Origin: Methanomassiliicoccaceae archaeon
GTDB lineage: Archaea; Thermoplasmatota; Thermoplasmata; Methanomassiliicoccales; Methanomethylophilaceae
Length of the DNA: 64,000 nucleotides
Assembly (NCBI GenBank): GCA_003550345.1
Contig: PUJZ01000017.1
Location: 30,225-94,224 of the forward strand
Reading direction: 5' to 3'
The position numbers and the translations under genes are program-made. Position 1 is the stretch's first letter; every line of letters starts with the position of its first letter. This document shows, piece after piece, positions 36,962 to 46,667 of this stretch. The notes under the pieces were generated by a model. It made no database searches, was not told the DNA's origin, and saw only the letters and a list, made by a program, of their open reading frames with translations.

Positions 36962-38862
36962 CTGCTGTTGGGGACCATCATCTCGATGCGGACCCCCTCC
37001 CCGGGCAGGCCGGTATCCATCAAGACGATCTTGGAGACGGAGAGCACCTCCTTGACCAGGTACATCCCGTTCTCGCCCACGGTCCCAACGGAATCGAGGG
37101 GCTGGTCCTTGCCTGCCTCGGAGAGGCCCTCGCCGTCGTCCTCGTAGACTATCCGCATGCGGCCGTCGGTTATGTCGAAGCCCACCTTGATGCTGGTGAC
37201 GCTGCCGTCCCGCAGGCTCATCGCCATCAGGTTCTCGAAGACCTTGTGGAGCTGGGGGTCGGCGAAGACCTCCAGGTTGCCGGTGTTTATCTGCAGCATC
37301 CCCTCAGGGACCTCGAACGCCAGAGAGGCCCTCGCCACGGCATCGCTGACGCTCTGCCATTCAGGGCTCATTATGCCCACGTTGCGGAAGTCGCGGGAGA
37401 ATCGCATCCTCTCATGTATGCGGCCGGACGCTTCCAGTATGCGCTCCATGTGCTCGTCCAGGACCTCGTCGTCGCTCATCGTCCTGACGAAGTTCACGTA
37501 GCCGTCGATTATCTGCAGCTGGTTGTAGACCTCCAGGAAGGTCATGCGGTCCACCACGTTCAGCTGGAAGGAGGCCCTCTCCAGCTTCTCCAGCGATGAT
37601 TCGATCTCGCTCATGTCCTCGAGGGTTATTATCGCCCCTTTGGGCTCCTGGCCGTTCATGCGGGGCTGTATGGAGACCTGGACTGAGATGTTGCTCTCCG
37701 GCGACTTGAACCTTATCTTGGCGCTGCTGGGGCTGCGCGAGCGCAGCGACTCCATCACCGCCGAGTAAAGCTGCACGGTGAAATCGTCCTTGTAATCGAT
37801 GAGCGACTTGCCGATGTGGCCCTCGTCGGAGAGCTGGTCGAGGAGCTTCCTCGACTTGAGGTTGCACTCCACTATAAGGCCTTGGTTGTCCACCGCCATT
37901 ATGCCCACGGGGGCGAAGTGCAGCATCTCCTCGTAGCGTCTCTCGGTCTCGTACCTGGCCTCACCGGACATGCGGCCCATGTATATGCTGGCCATGCCGT
38001 CCATAAGCAAGGTCATCTGGTTGATGTCGGAGCTGTCGTAAGGCTGCACCTTGTTGGCCACCCCGGCGGTGCCTACCACCTTGCCATCGTGCATGAGGGG
38101 GACCATGAGCAGCCTGTCCAGGGACACGTGCCCCTCGGGTATGCCCTTTATTAGCGGATGGGGGGCCTTGTAATCGTTGACTATGATGGCGCGCTTCTGC
38201 CGCACCGGCTCCCCCCATATGCCCACCTTCTCCATGGGGTACTCTATGGGCTTGTCCTCCACGCGGCACTGCCTCATCCCCGCCTGCGACCATGAGTACA
38301 TGGTGAGAAGGTCGCGTTTCTCATCGTAGAGGGCGAAGTAGCCCATCTCGCTGCGCGTCAGCTTCACGGTCTCCTCGAGGACGAAGTGGGCAACCTCGGA
38401 GAATCCGTAGTTGTGCATCTTCGCCAGCCTGACCAAGGCCTTGAGCCTGCGCTCGCTGAGGGAGCGCTCCTCGTCTATGCGCCTCTTCTCCACCGCCAGC
38501 ACGATCTTGTCCGCCAGGTCGCTGAAGAGCTCGCGCGGGGGGCGGTCCCTGATGAGGTAGAAGTCGATGCCCAGATTCATGGCTTCCACGGCCAGCTCCT
38601 GGGAGCCGTTGGAGACGATGGTTATGAAGGGGAAGTTATCGTTCCGCCGCAGCAGGGTCTTGAACAGCGCGAGGGCATCCATCCCCGCGGCGGGGTCGTG
38701 CCCTGAGACCACGATGTCGGGATGGTACTTGTCTATCAGATCCAGCATCTCGTTGGGTTCAGGGCAAGGTATCACCCTGAGGTCGCGGTTTATCCTGGTG
38801 AGGAAGGTGACGGCCATCTCCATGAAGGCCTGGTCCTTCTCAACGAGAAGCGCCCTGTACAT
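36943..38862 (-). CDS. Receiver-like/GAF/PAS/HATPase sensor protein lacking phospho-His (pseudokinase candidate)
   Basis: Receiver-like VVSGHDPAAGMDALALFK; GAF; PAS; FLEVYNQLQII in H-box position; YEDDGEGL. Confidence 0.8.
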   Translation of the reverse strand: MYRALLVEKDQAFMEMAVTFLTRINRDLRVIPCPEPNEMLDLIDKYHPDIVVSGHDPAAGMDALALFKTLLRRNDNFPFITIVSNGSQELAVEAMNLGIDFYLIRDRPPRELFSDLADKIVLAVEKRRIDEERSLSERRLKALVRLAKMHNYGFSEVAHFVLEETVKLTRSEMGYFALYDEKRDLLTMYSWSQAGMRQCRVEDKPIEYPMEKVGIWGEPVRQKRAIIVNDYKAPHPLIKGIPEGHVSLDRLLMVPLMHDGKVVGTAGVANKVQPYDSSDINQMTLLMDGMASIYMGRMSGEARYETERRYEEMLHFAPVGIMAVDNQGLIVECNLKSRKLLDQLSDEGHIGKSLIDYKDDFTVQLYSAVMESLRSRSPSSAKIRFKSPESNISVQVSIQPRMNGQEPKGAIITLEDMSEIESSLEKLERASFQLNVVDRMTFLEVYNQLQIIDGYVNFVRTMSDDEVLDEHMERILEASGRIHERMRFSRDFRNVGIMSPEWQSVSDAVARASLAFEVPEGMLQINTGNLEVFADPQLHKVFENLMAMSLRDGSVTSIKVGFDITDGRMRIVYEDDGEGLSEAGKDQPLDSVGTVGENGMYLVKEVLSVSKIVLMDTGLPGEGVRIEMMVPNSSYRLRS

Positions 38863-38893
38863 CCGCTTTACGTATCGCCGAGTGGATATAAAG

Positions 38894-40822
38894 TCATGCT
38901 GGGTCAGGCCTGTTCGCCCCGGCGCTGCGGTGGGCCCCGGGGGGCACCCTTATCTCGAAACAGGCCCCCTCGCCCTCCTTCCCGCATTCGCGGATCTCCA
39001 TCCCGGTGAGCTGCAGTATCTCCCTGACGAGGAACATGCCCATCCCGGTGTTGGCCCCCACGCCCTTCAGGAATATGGCCTCCTTCCTCTCCGCGGGCAC
39101 GCCCACGCCATCGTCCTCGTAGACCATGACGAACGAGCCGTCGTCCTCGACGCGGCCGCTGAGCTCCACCCGGGTAGCATCGCCGGCATGCCTCATGGTG
39201 TTCTCCAGCAGATTGTAGAGGGCGCGTTTGAATGCGGGGTCCGCCCATATCTCGCGGCCGTCGAGGCTTATCCGCACCTCGAGCGGCATGCCGTTCCGCA
39301 GCGCGGCCTCCGCCTCCTGCTGCAGCGGCAGCCAGCTCGGCCTATGCACGCCCAGCGATTGATAGGTTCGGGAGAACTCGAGGTGGTCGCTTATGGTCAG
39401 CAGGCTGCGCTCCATCCGGGCCGCCATGCCGGCCTCGGCGTCCCCGAGGCCCGATTCATTCAGCAGGCTCAGGTAGCCTCTGATCACCTGGAGCTGGTTG
39501 CTGACGTCGTGCCGGGTCACCTGGTCGATGGTCTTTAGCCGGTTGGCGCTCCGCTCCAGCACGTTCATCGCCTCCTTCTCCTCTGTGGCGTCCTCCATCA
39601 CCAGGACCGCCCCGTTGAAACGGTATCGCTGGTCCCATAGCGGCGACGCGTAGCATCGCCAGTGGGTCACCCGGTCCGCCGCTCGGCGGTGGATTATCTC
39701 ATCCTTGACGTTGCCCCCTTTACTGCGGCACTCCTCGAAAAGGCGGCGTACGTCGGCGATGAGGCCGTCACCGCCTTCTAGCATGTCCATGTCCCGGCTC
39801 AGGAAGCCGCCGTCGATGTTGATGAAGAGGTCGTTGGCATCGGCCAGCCTTCTATCGGCATCGATGACCGCCACCGCCAGCGGTATGGCGCGCAGTACGG
39901 CCTCGTAGCGCTTCTCCGTCTCGTACAGCACCGCATCGCGGGCGCTGATGTCGTAGAGATGCTCCATGCCCTGCATCATGAGGGTGAGCTGCCGCAGGTC
40001 ATCCTCGTCGTATGGCTCCTCCTTGTTGGCGACGCCGCAGGTGGCGACTATCCTGCCCTTGCTGAGGATGGGTATGGCCATATACCGGGATATGCTTACA
40101 TGGCCCCGGGGGGCGCCCCGCTGCAGAGCGGTCTCTTTTGCGTAGTCGTTGATCACGATGGGCCTCCCCTGGCGCACCGGCTCCCCCCAGAGGCCGGTCT
40201 CCTCCAGGCGATAGAGGAGGGGGCGCTCCCTCATGCGGCAGCGGTCGAGGCCGCCTTTGGACCAGGCGAACATGTTCAGGGTCCCCTCCTCCGTGTTCAC
40301 CGTTGCCAGGTAGCCCATCTTGCTGCCGGTTATCTGCACCATCCTCTCCAGCATGAAGTGGGCCATCTCATGGAAGGGCGCCGACCGTTTCTCCGCCAGG
40401 TCCACCAGCGTATGCAGGCGGTACCTGTCCAGCTCGTTCTCGCGCTCGCGTCGGCGCCTCTCAGCGATCCGGGAGATCTTCTCTTTGATCGACGGCAGGG
40501 GATCCCTCCGTTTTGAGCAGTAATGGTCGGCCCCCGCCTCCATCGCCTCGATGGCCAGATCCTCGGAGCCGTCTTCCGCTACGATGATGAAGTGCATGCC
40601 GGGAGAGATGGCTCGCAGCTCGGCCATCAAGGACAGGGCGTCAAGAGGGCCGCCGTGGCCGCTGACCGCCGCATCATAGCTCGCCGTCCCCGCACTGGCC
40701 AAGGCCTCGGCGGGGCCGGCCGCCGTCGACACTTCCAGCCCGTCAATGGACGAGAGCTCGGATGCGGCCCGCTCCAGGAATGAAGGGTCATGGTCCACGA
40801 GCAGTACGCGGTAGCAGGCCAT
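38894..40822 (-). CDS. Receiver-like/GAF/PAS/histidine kinase
   Basis: VTRHDVSNQLQVI H-box; ADPAFKRALYNLLENTMRH N-box; YEDDGVGV; receiver-like N-term YRVLLVDHDPSF. Confidence 0.87.
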   Translation of the reverse strand: MACYRVLLVDHDPSFLERAASELSSIDGLEVSTAAGPAEALASAGTASYDAAVSGHGGPLDALSLMAELRAISPGMHFIIVAEDGSEDLAIEAMEAGADHYCSKRRDPLPSIKEKISRIAERRRRERENELDRYRLHTLVDLAEKRSAPFHEMAHFMLERMVQITGSKMGYLATVNTEEGTLNMFAWSKGGLDRCRMRERPLLYRLEETGLWGEPVRQGRPIVINDYAKETALQRGAPRGHVSISRYMAIPILSKGRIVATCGVANKEEPYDEDDLRQLTLMMQGMEHLYDISARDAVLYETEKRYEAVLRAIPLAVAVIDADRRLADANDLFINIDGGFLSRDMDMLEGGDGLIADVRRLFEECRSKGGNVKDEIIHRRAADRVTHWRCYASPLWDQRYRFNGAVLVMEDATEEKEAMNVLERSANRLKTIDQVTRHDVSNQLQVIRGYLSLLNESGLGDAEAGMAARMERSLLTISDHLEFSRTYQSLGVHRPSWLPLQQEAEAALRNGMPLEVRISLDGREIWADPAFKRALYNLLENTMRHAGDATRVELSGRVEDDGSFVMVYEDDGVGVPAERKEAIFLKGVGANTGMGMFLVREILQLTGMEIRECGKEGEGACFEIRVPPGAHRSAGANRPDPA

Positions 40823-40869
40823 CGAGGGGAGCAAACCCCATCGCGATGATAAAGGTAATGAATAATACT

Positions 40870-41844
40870 TCACTGATATTCGAGGTCGGTGGAGAAGCTC
40901 CACATGCGGGGATAGCTGCCCCGCTCCATGAAGACCCGGCGGGTGCGGAGGGCGATCCCCTTCTCCGCCTCAGCGAGCCTCTGGGCGGAGAGCAGGGGGT
41001 CGCCGATGGCGACCAGCTCCCCGCGCGAGCTCATCATCGCCGCCGGGGAGCCTTTGCGCAGGCCCTCATCGAAAGCGGCCACCCCCGGCACGGCGAGGTC
41101 GGCGCCGTGACAGACCGAGTCCACCGCCGCCGTCTTCAGCACCACGCGCGGAAGGTGGCTGACCAGCGACTCGGCCGGCCTGATGATGCCGTCGAGCACG
41201 TCCGCCCGCCCGCACTCCTGCCAGAGCTCGTAGGCGTCCTTGAGCTGCTGCAGCGTCACCGCTTCGGACTCGGACATTCCTCCGGAGCGGGTCCGCCGCA
41301 GCTCCGCCATGTTGGCGCCCGCCCCCAGCGCCTCGCCGATGTCGATGCACAGGGTGCGGATGTAGGTGCCGGCGTCGCAGGCCACCCGGAACAGCACGTC
41401 GCGGCCGCTGATGTCCAGGATGTCTATGCTGTGCACAGTCCTGATGCGCAGCTGCCTCCTCACCGCTGAGCGCAGCGGCGGGAACTGGTAGATGCGTCCG
41501 ACGAACTCCGCCATCACCCTCCTCACCGCCTCGGGGTCGCGGTGGCGGTGGAGGCGCATCACGCAGACGTACTCCTTGTCCGCCCCCAGCATCAGGTCGG
41601 TGAGCCTCACCGCCTTGCCCACGCATATCGGCAGCACGCCGCTGACGTTGGGGTCCAGGGTGCCGCCGTGGGCAATCCTGTCCACCTTGATGGCGTCCCG
41701 CGCCCAGGAGGCGACCTGGTGGGAGGTGGGGCCCATGGGCTTGTCCAGGACCAGGACTCCGTTGCGCAGCCTCTCCCCCAGGCTGCGGTCGCTGGGGCGC
41801 TTGCCCCAACGGTTGGGAACGGGGTCCTCGGACTTGATTATCAG
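40870..41844 (-). CDS. cbf5: tRNA/rRNA pseudouridine synthase Cbf5 (dyskerin), probable non-canonical start
   Basis: GVLVLDKPMGPTSHQVASWARDAIKVDRIAHGGTLDPNVSGVLP; conserved N-term lies upstream of first ATG at 41736. Confidence 0.88.
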   Translation of the reverse strand: MIIKSEDPVPNRWGKRPSDRSLGERLRNGVLVLDKPMGPTSHQVASWARDAIKVDRIAHGGTLDPNVSGVLPICVGKAVRLTDLMLGADKEYVCVMRLHRHRDPEAVRRVMAEFVGRIYQFPPLRSAVRRQLRIRTVHSIDILDISGRDVLFRVACDAGTYIRTLCIDIGEALGAGANMAELRRTRSGGMSESEAVTLQQLKDAYELWQECGRADVLDGIIRPAESLVSHLPRVVLKTAAVDSVCHGADLAVPGVAAFDEGLRKGSPAAMMSSRGELVAIGDPLLSAQRLAEAEKGIALRTRRVFMERGSYPRMWSFSTDLEYQ

Positions 41845-42375
41845 TCAATCACCTTCCATTCTCCCGACTATGGCCGAGACCACCTCCTCGGGCGACATCC
41901 CGCCGGTGTCGATCACCATGTCGTAGACGCTGAGGTCGAAGAGGTCTATCCCGTAGTACTGACGGTAGCGGCGGGCCTCCGACTCCTGGCGTCGCACCAT
42001 GGCCTCCGCCGCCTGCGCCAGGTCCTCGCCCTCGCGCCTGCCCACCCTCTCCGCCCGCACCAGCGGGTCAGCGTCGAGGTAGACCTTGAAGGCCGGTATG
42101 CCGTTCCGCTCCAGCATCTGCGCCGACAGGCGGGACTCGAGGATTATGTCCTCGCTGCCGGATGCCATCTTCAGGATGCGCTGGTCGATCTCGTGGTCGA
42201 TGGAGGGGTCCTTCTCGGCCAGGGCGCCGAGCTCGGCCAGGGTCAGGCCCTTCTCGGCGGCCATGTCCCGGAAGAGGCGTCCGAAGACCACCGCCGGGTA
42301 GCCCGTCCTCTCGGCGAGCATGCCGCAAACGGTCGTCTTGCCTGAGCCTGGGGGCCCGCTGATGGTTATCCTCAT
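41845..42375 (-). CDS. cmk: Archaeal cytidylate kinase
   Basis: MRITISGPPGSGKTTVCGMLAERTGY; spc-operon context. Confidence 0.93.
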   Translation of the reverse strand: MRITISGPPGSGKTTVCGMLAERTGYPAVVFGRLFRDMAAEKGLTLAELGALAEKDPSIDHEIDQRILKMASGSEDIILESRLSAQMLERNGIPAFKVYLDADPLVRAERVGRREGEDLAQAAEAMVRRQESEARRYRQYYGIDLFDLSVYDMVIDTGGMSPEEVVSAIVGRMEGD

Positions 42376-43034
42376 GTCCCTTCCGCCCCGGCCTGGGCGG
42401 CGTCCATCTCCTCGAGCTTCTTCTTGAACTGGAAGAAGCGTATCGTCCGCGTGAGCACATGGCCGAAGGGTATGCTCACCACGGTATAGACCAGTATCCA
42501 GTTCGGCAGCACATTGCTCTTGTTGAGGTCCACCTCGAGCGACCAGGGCACCGATATGATCGATGAGGGGAGGTCGACGACGAAGACCGAGACCCAGGCG
42601 AATATGGGTATTATGAACAGCAGGGTGGCCGGCAGCAGCTTGAGCTGCTTGGTGCTCATCTCCATCGACTTGGCCATGATCTCCTGCTGGTGCTCGGTGA
42701 GCTTCTTGATCTTGTAGAGGTTGTTCTCCAACCTGGCCTGGCGGAGCTCCTGGTTGAAGGCGCTCATCACCTTCTGCGAGCGGGCCATCTCCACATAGTC
42801 GGTGAAGAGGGACCGCACCACGGTGCTCAGGCCAACCATTATTATGCCCGCCAGCAGCAGCGTGATCAGCGGGTACTGGTAATCGAAGCCTATCAGCGGC
42901 TCGAAGCCCATGCCCACGAGGCGGCCCAGCGCGTTCCTGATGTTCTGGTCGAACAGTATGAACATCGCCAGGATGAATATCAGCATCGTGGTCAGACGCG
43001 GCTGGCCGGCGGGTTTGCTATCTGCCATTATCAA
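42372..43034 (-). CDS. DUF106 / EMC3-TMCO1-like membrane protein
   Basis: Follows secY; 3 TM with coiled coil EMARSQKVMSAFNQELRQARLENNLYKIKKL. Confidence 0.88.
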   Translation of the reverse strand: MIMADSKPAGQPRLTTMLIFILAMFILFDQNIRNALGRLVGMGFEPLIGFDYQYPLITLLLAGIIMVGLSTVVRSLFTDYVEMARSQKVMSAFNQELRQARLENNLYKIKKLTEHQQEIMAKSMEMSTKQLKLLPATLLFIIPIFAWVSVFVVDLPSSIISVPWSLEVDLNKSNVLPNWILVYTVVSIPFGHVLTRTIRFFQFKKKLEEMDAAQAGAEGT

Positions 43035-44572
43035 TCACCTCCGAAGAATCCCCGCAGCACGGGGTGCATCTCCATCATCTGCTCGCGGCCCATGGCCTCA
43101 TAGAACTGTATGAGTATGCCCACCGCCAGCAGCACCCCGGTGCCGGTGGCGTTGCCGGTGGTGCCGATCAGGTCCGCGCCGGCGGCGAGCCCGCCCACCA
43201 GCGCGCCGGATATCACCGTCACCACCGGTATGTAGCGCTCAAGGACCCTCTTGAGCACCCGCGGGTCGCGGCGGAAGCCGGGTATCTGCATGCCGCTGCT
43301 CTGGATCTGCCGGGCGACGGCCTCAGGGCCGAGGTTGGTGGTGTTGACCCAGAACTTGGCGAAGAGTATCGCCCCCAGGACCATGAAGGAGAAGTATATC
43401 AGCACCCTCATGAGGTTCTGCAGCGGCGAGTGCCCGTTGCCGTAGGTGGCGGGATCGAGGATCGGCAGCAGCCAGTCGTTCAATCCCATCGGGGCGGACA
43501 GATACCATACCAGGCCCCCGGAGGCCTGCGTGGCCCCCGGCTCGAAATGGCCCAAGGCCGGGTTGCCTCCCAGCAGCGGGACCTGGCTCAAGGTCTCGCT
43601 GGTGTAGAACAGCAGCCCGAACATGCTGATGTTCGCCAGCAGGGCGGCTATGAGGATGACCGGTATCACGCTGGCGTAGATCAGCTTGATGGGGTAGCGG
43701 CCGCGGGCGCCGCGGGCGGAGCCGTGCGCCAGCGGCAGCTCGATGCGGGACGACTCCACATAGGCCACGAAGAAGAATATTATGATCGTGCCCACCAGGG
43801 CGATCAGCGGATTGGGCTCGGCCAGCAGGATCTGCTCATATCCGCCTTGGGACAGCTCCGCCACCGATTGCGATCCGATTATGTACAAGGTCTTGGGGAT
43901 GGTCCCCGCCGGGGGGTTGCCCGCGCCCACCGCCGCCGCCGAGTCCACCGGGTACCAGTTGATGGTGCCGGTGAATATCGCCTCCGACACGCCGGCGGCG
44001 ATGAACAGGGAGACGCCGCTGCCGATGCCCCATTTCGAGACCACCTCGTCCATGAGGAAGAGCAGGTAGGCGCCGAGGCATAGCTGCAGCACTATGACGA
44101 AGCGCGCCATGTTCAGGCCAACGGCGCCCACGAACTCGTCCGACGGCACCAGGAATCCGAAGACCTGGGGCACCGCGGTGAATATTATCATCACGATGAC
44201 CAGCAGCTTCTGGAAGGACTGGTACACCGCTTTGTCGGCGGACTTGGTGAGGTCGAGGTTTATTATCTTCGCTCCCACGAAGAGCTGCAGTATGATGGAT
44301 GCGGTGACGATGGGGCCGATGCCCAGCTGCATGAGGGTCCCGGAGGCCCCGGCCATGATGGTCCTGTACTGGGCGAACATGTCCAGCGTCTCCTCGGCGT
44401 CGAGGCCGTAGAGGTAGACGTTGGTCATTATGAAGTACAGTATCAGTATGACCGCTACCCAGATCAGCTTGGTCCGGAAGTGCACATGGCCTTCCGGGCG
44501 CGTGACCGCCGGGAGGCGGTCGGCGTAGGGCTTGATCTTGTAGAGTAGGCTCTGCTGCTCGGACATTCCCAT
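43031..44572 (-). CDS. secY: Preprotein translocase subunit SecY
   Basis: 10 TM; GIGPIVTASIILQL, GIGSGVSLFIAAGV, spc operon position. Confidence 0.96.
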   Translation of the reverse strand: MGMSEQQSLLYKIKPYADRLPAVTRPEGHVHFRTKLIWVAVILILYFIMTNVYLYGLDAEETLDMFAQYRTIMAGASGTLMQLGIGPIVTASIILQLFVGAKIINLDLTKSADKAVYQSFQKLLVIVMIIFTAVPQVFGFLVPSDEFVGAVGLNMARFVIVLQLCLGAYLLFLMDEVVSKWGIGSGVSLFIAAGVSEAIFTGTINWYPVDSAAAVGAGNPPAGTIPKTLYIIGSQSVAELSQGGYEQILLAEPNPLIALVGTIIIFFFVAYVESSRIELPLAHGSARGARGRYPIKLIYASVIPVILIAALLANISMFGLLFYTSETLSQVPLLGGNPALGHFEPGATQASGGLVWYLSAPMGLNDWLLPILDPATYGNGHSPLQNLMRVLIYFSFMVLGAILFAKFWVNTTNLGPEAVARQIQSSGMQIPGFRRDPRVLKRVLERYIPVVTVISGALVGGLAAGADLIGTTGNATGTGVLLAVGILIQFYEAMGREQMMEMHPVLRGFFGGD

Positions 44573-44589
44573 CCCTTGTTCTTATCGCA

Positions 44590-45015
44590 TCACTCTTCGA
44601 CGACCGAGCCGCCCTGGGCCTCGATCTTCGCCTTGGCGATGGCAGAGCTCTCCGCCACGGTCACTTCCATGGGGACGCTCACCCTGCCTTCGCCCAGCAG
44701 CTTGTCGATGCCCATGCCCCCGAGGTCGACCACGTAGCGGTCGCCCTCCTGGCGGGCGAAGCCGCCCTCCAGCAGACGCGGCAGCCCCTCTTCGAGCTCG
44801 CCCACGTTGATGGTGCTGTTGGCGCGCACCATGTTCTGGGGCCTCTTGAAGCCCCTGCGGCCGAAATGGTCGCGGTCGTATTTCAACATGCGCAGCCGCT
44901 TGTGCTTCAATAGGCCGGCGTTGCCATGGCCGCCGATGAGGCCAGCTCCGCGGCCGGCCTTCTTCCCGCGTCCGTGGGTGCGGGATCCCCTCAGTCTCTT
45001 GGTCCTGCTTGGCAT
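44590..45015 (-). CDS. rpl15p: 50S ribosomal protein L15 (uL15)
   Basis: RLRGSRTHGRGKKAGRGAGLIGGHGNAG. Confidence 0.94.
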   Translation of the reverse strand: MPSRTKRLRGSRTHGRGKKAGRGAGLIGGHGNAGLLKHKRLRMLKYDRDHFGRRGFKRPQNMVRANSTINVGELEEGLPRLLEGGFARQEGDRYVVDLGGMGIDKLLGEGRVSVPMEVTVAESSAIAKAKIEAQGGSVVEE

Positions 45016-45026
45016 TCAGTTCACCT

Positions 45027-45491
45027 CTAGATCATCCTCATAATGAGGTCGTTGATCGCCTCGCCGCGGTATCCCAGCGCCCCTCCGGCGCGGTAGGAGC
45101 GCTTGATGCCCTCGTACCCCTTCGCCGGGGGGTGCAGCCTGAACACCGGCTTGGCGCCCATGTTCGACAGCTTCGACCTGCTCTCGGCCAGGGCGGCGGC
45201 GAGCTCCTCCAGGTCCGAGAATCCGGACTCCTTGAGGAACTCCTCGTCCAGGGCCTTGCCGCCGGGGAGCCTGCCGCGTGAGCGCAGCATCTCCGCCACC
45301 GTCTCCGGGGAGACCTCCCCCCAGGTTATGTAGTCCTTGGACTTCTGCAGCATGCCCTTGGTGACATCGTCCTCGGGGACGATGACGCAGTGGTTGACCT
45401 TGGTGAGGTTGAGGAGCTCCATGTTGCGGGCCATGTCATGCCTGACGTCGGCCTGGCCCCTTACCCTGATGACAGCGTAAGCCATTATCAT
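45027..45491 (-). CDS. rpl30p: 50S ribosomal protein L30 (uL30)
   Basis: MIMAYAVIRVRGQADVRHDMARNMELLNLTKVNHCVIV. Confidence 0.94.
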   Translation of the reverse strand: MIMAYAVIRVRGQADVRHDMARNMELLNLTKVNHCVIVPEDDVTKGMLQKSKDYITWGEVSPETVAEMLRSRGRLPGGKALDEEFLKESGFSDLEELAAALAESRSKLSNMGAKPVFRLHPPAKGYEGIKRSYRAGGALGYRGEAINDLIMRMI

Positions 45492-46165
45492 TCCTCCATC
45501 TGGTCCACTTCGGTCTCATGCACATGCATAGTGACCGGCCCGGAGCTTATGCGGAGGCGCTGCTGCTGCTCCTCGGAGATCCTCATCTCCGAGGTGAGCT
45601 TCAGGGCCTCGAAGGTCGCCAGGGCGTAGTTCACCTTGGTCTTGGTGTGGCCCTTGGCGAATCCCCAGGCGTCCTTCACGCCGGCGAGGGTGAGCAGGCT
45701 CTTGGCCACGTCGCCCGTCGCCAAGGATATGCCCCGCGGGGAGGGCTTCAGGGTGACCCGCACCGACCCCGAGTTGCCGTTCACCTCGAACGGCAGGGTG
45801 TGGGGGTTGCCGCAGCCGCACTCCCAGGAGCCGCAGCCCCTCTTGATCTCTATGATGTTCAGCTTGGCGTTGTCGATGGCCTTCCTGATGGACGGGCCCA
45901 CCTCCTTGCCCTTGGCGCGGCCGACGCCGACGAAACCGTCGCCGTTGCCCACCGCGCAGGTGACGCCGAACCTCACCCTCCTGCCGGAGTCGGTCATCCT
46001 CTGCACCATGTTAAGGTCGATGACCTCGTCCTGCAGCTCGGGCAGGAGTATGTCCACTATCTCCGGCTCGCGGAGCGGGAGCTTGGTGGCGAGGGCGTCC
46101 GACATCGTGGTGACCTCGCCGTCGTATACCATCCTTCCCAGTCTGGTCTTGGGAACCCAATCCAA
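45488..46165 (-). CDS. rps5p: 30S ribosomal protein S5 (uS5)
   Basis: VRFGVTCAVGNGDGFVGVGRAKGKEVGPSIRKAIDNAKLN. Confidence 0.95.
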   Translation of the reverse strand: MDWVPKTRLGRMVYDGEVTTMSDALATKLPLREPEIVDILLPELQDEVIDLNMVQRMTDSGRRVRFGVTCAVGNGDGFVGVGRAKGKEVGPSIRKAIDNAKLNIIEIKRGCGSWECGCGNPHTLPFEVNGNSGSVRVTLKPSPRGISLATGDVAKSLLTLAGVKDAWGFAKGHTKTKVNYALATFEALKLTSEMRISEEQQQRLRISSGPVTMHVHETEVDQMEE

Positions 46166-46166
46166 A

Positions 46167-46667
46167 TCAATCAGCCTCCATCTTGTCGATAAGCTCGTCC
46201 AGAGCCTTCCCGATACCCTCGTCTATGTGCATGCCGCGGATGCGCTCCTCGGAGGGGCGCACATCCTCGCCGTGGGGTATCTCCAGTCCGGCGTCGACCA
46301 TGCCCGCCAGGGCCGAGAAGCAGGTGGAGCCTTTGACCGGCTTCTGCCTGCCTATGTCCAGCACCGCGGACTCTATGCCCTGCGCCAAGGCCCTCTTCCC
46401 GGCCAGGTAGCCGGTCAGGTAGGCGGCGGGGAGGTTGGCGCCGGAATAAGTCCAGCCCATCCCCTCCAGCTCCTTGGACCTGGCGGAGGCCAGCACCTGG
46501 TCTCCTTGCGATTCGTAGGACACCAGCTGCACGCTGGTGTGCTTGAGGGACCTCCTGACCACCGCCCGGGGCACGCCCGCCCTGAGCAGCCGCTGCCGGG
46601 AGCGGTAGTCGGTCCTCCCCTCCCTCCTGCGTCGGAAGGGCACCTTGTATCTAGGTCCTCTGGCCAT
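46167..46667 (-). CDS. rpl18p: 50S ribosomal protein L18 (uL18)
   Basis: GPRYKVPFRRRREGRTDYRSRQRLL. Confidence 0.95.
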   Translation of the reverse strand: MARGPRYKVPFRRRREGRTDYRSRQRLLRAGVPRAVVRRSLKHTSVQLVSYESQGDQVLASARSKELEGMGWTYSGANLPAAYLTGYLAGKRALAQGIESAVLDIGRQKPVKGSTCFSALAGMVDAGLEIPHGEDVRPSEERIRGMHIDEGIGKALDELIDKMEAD

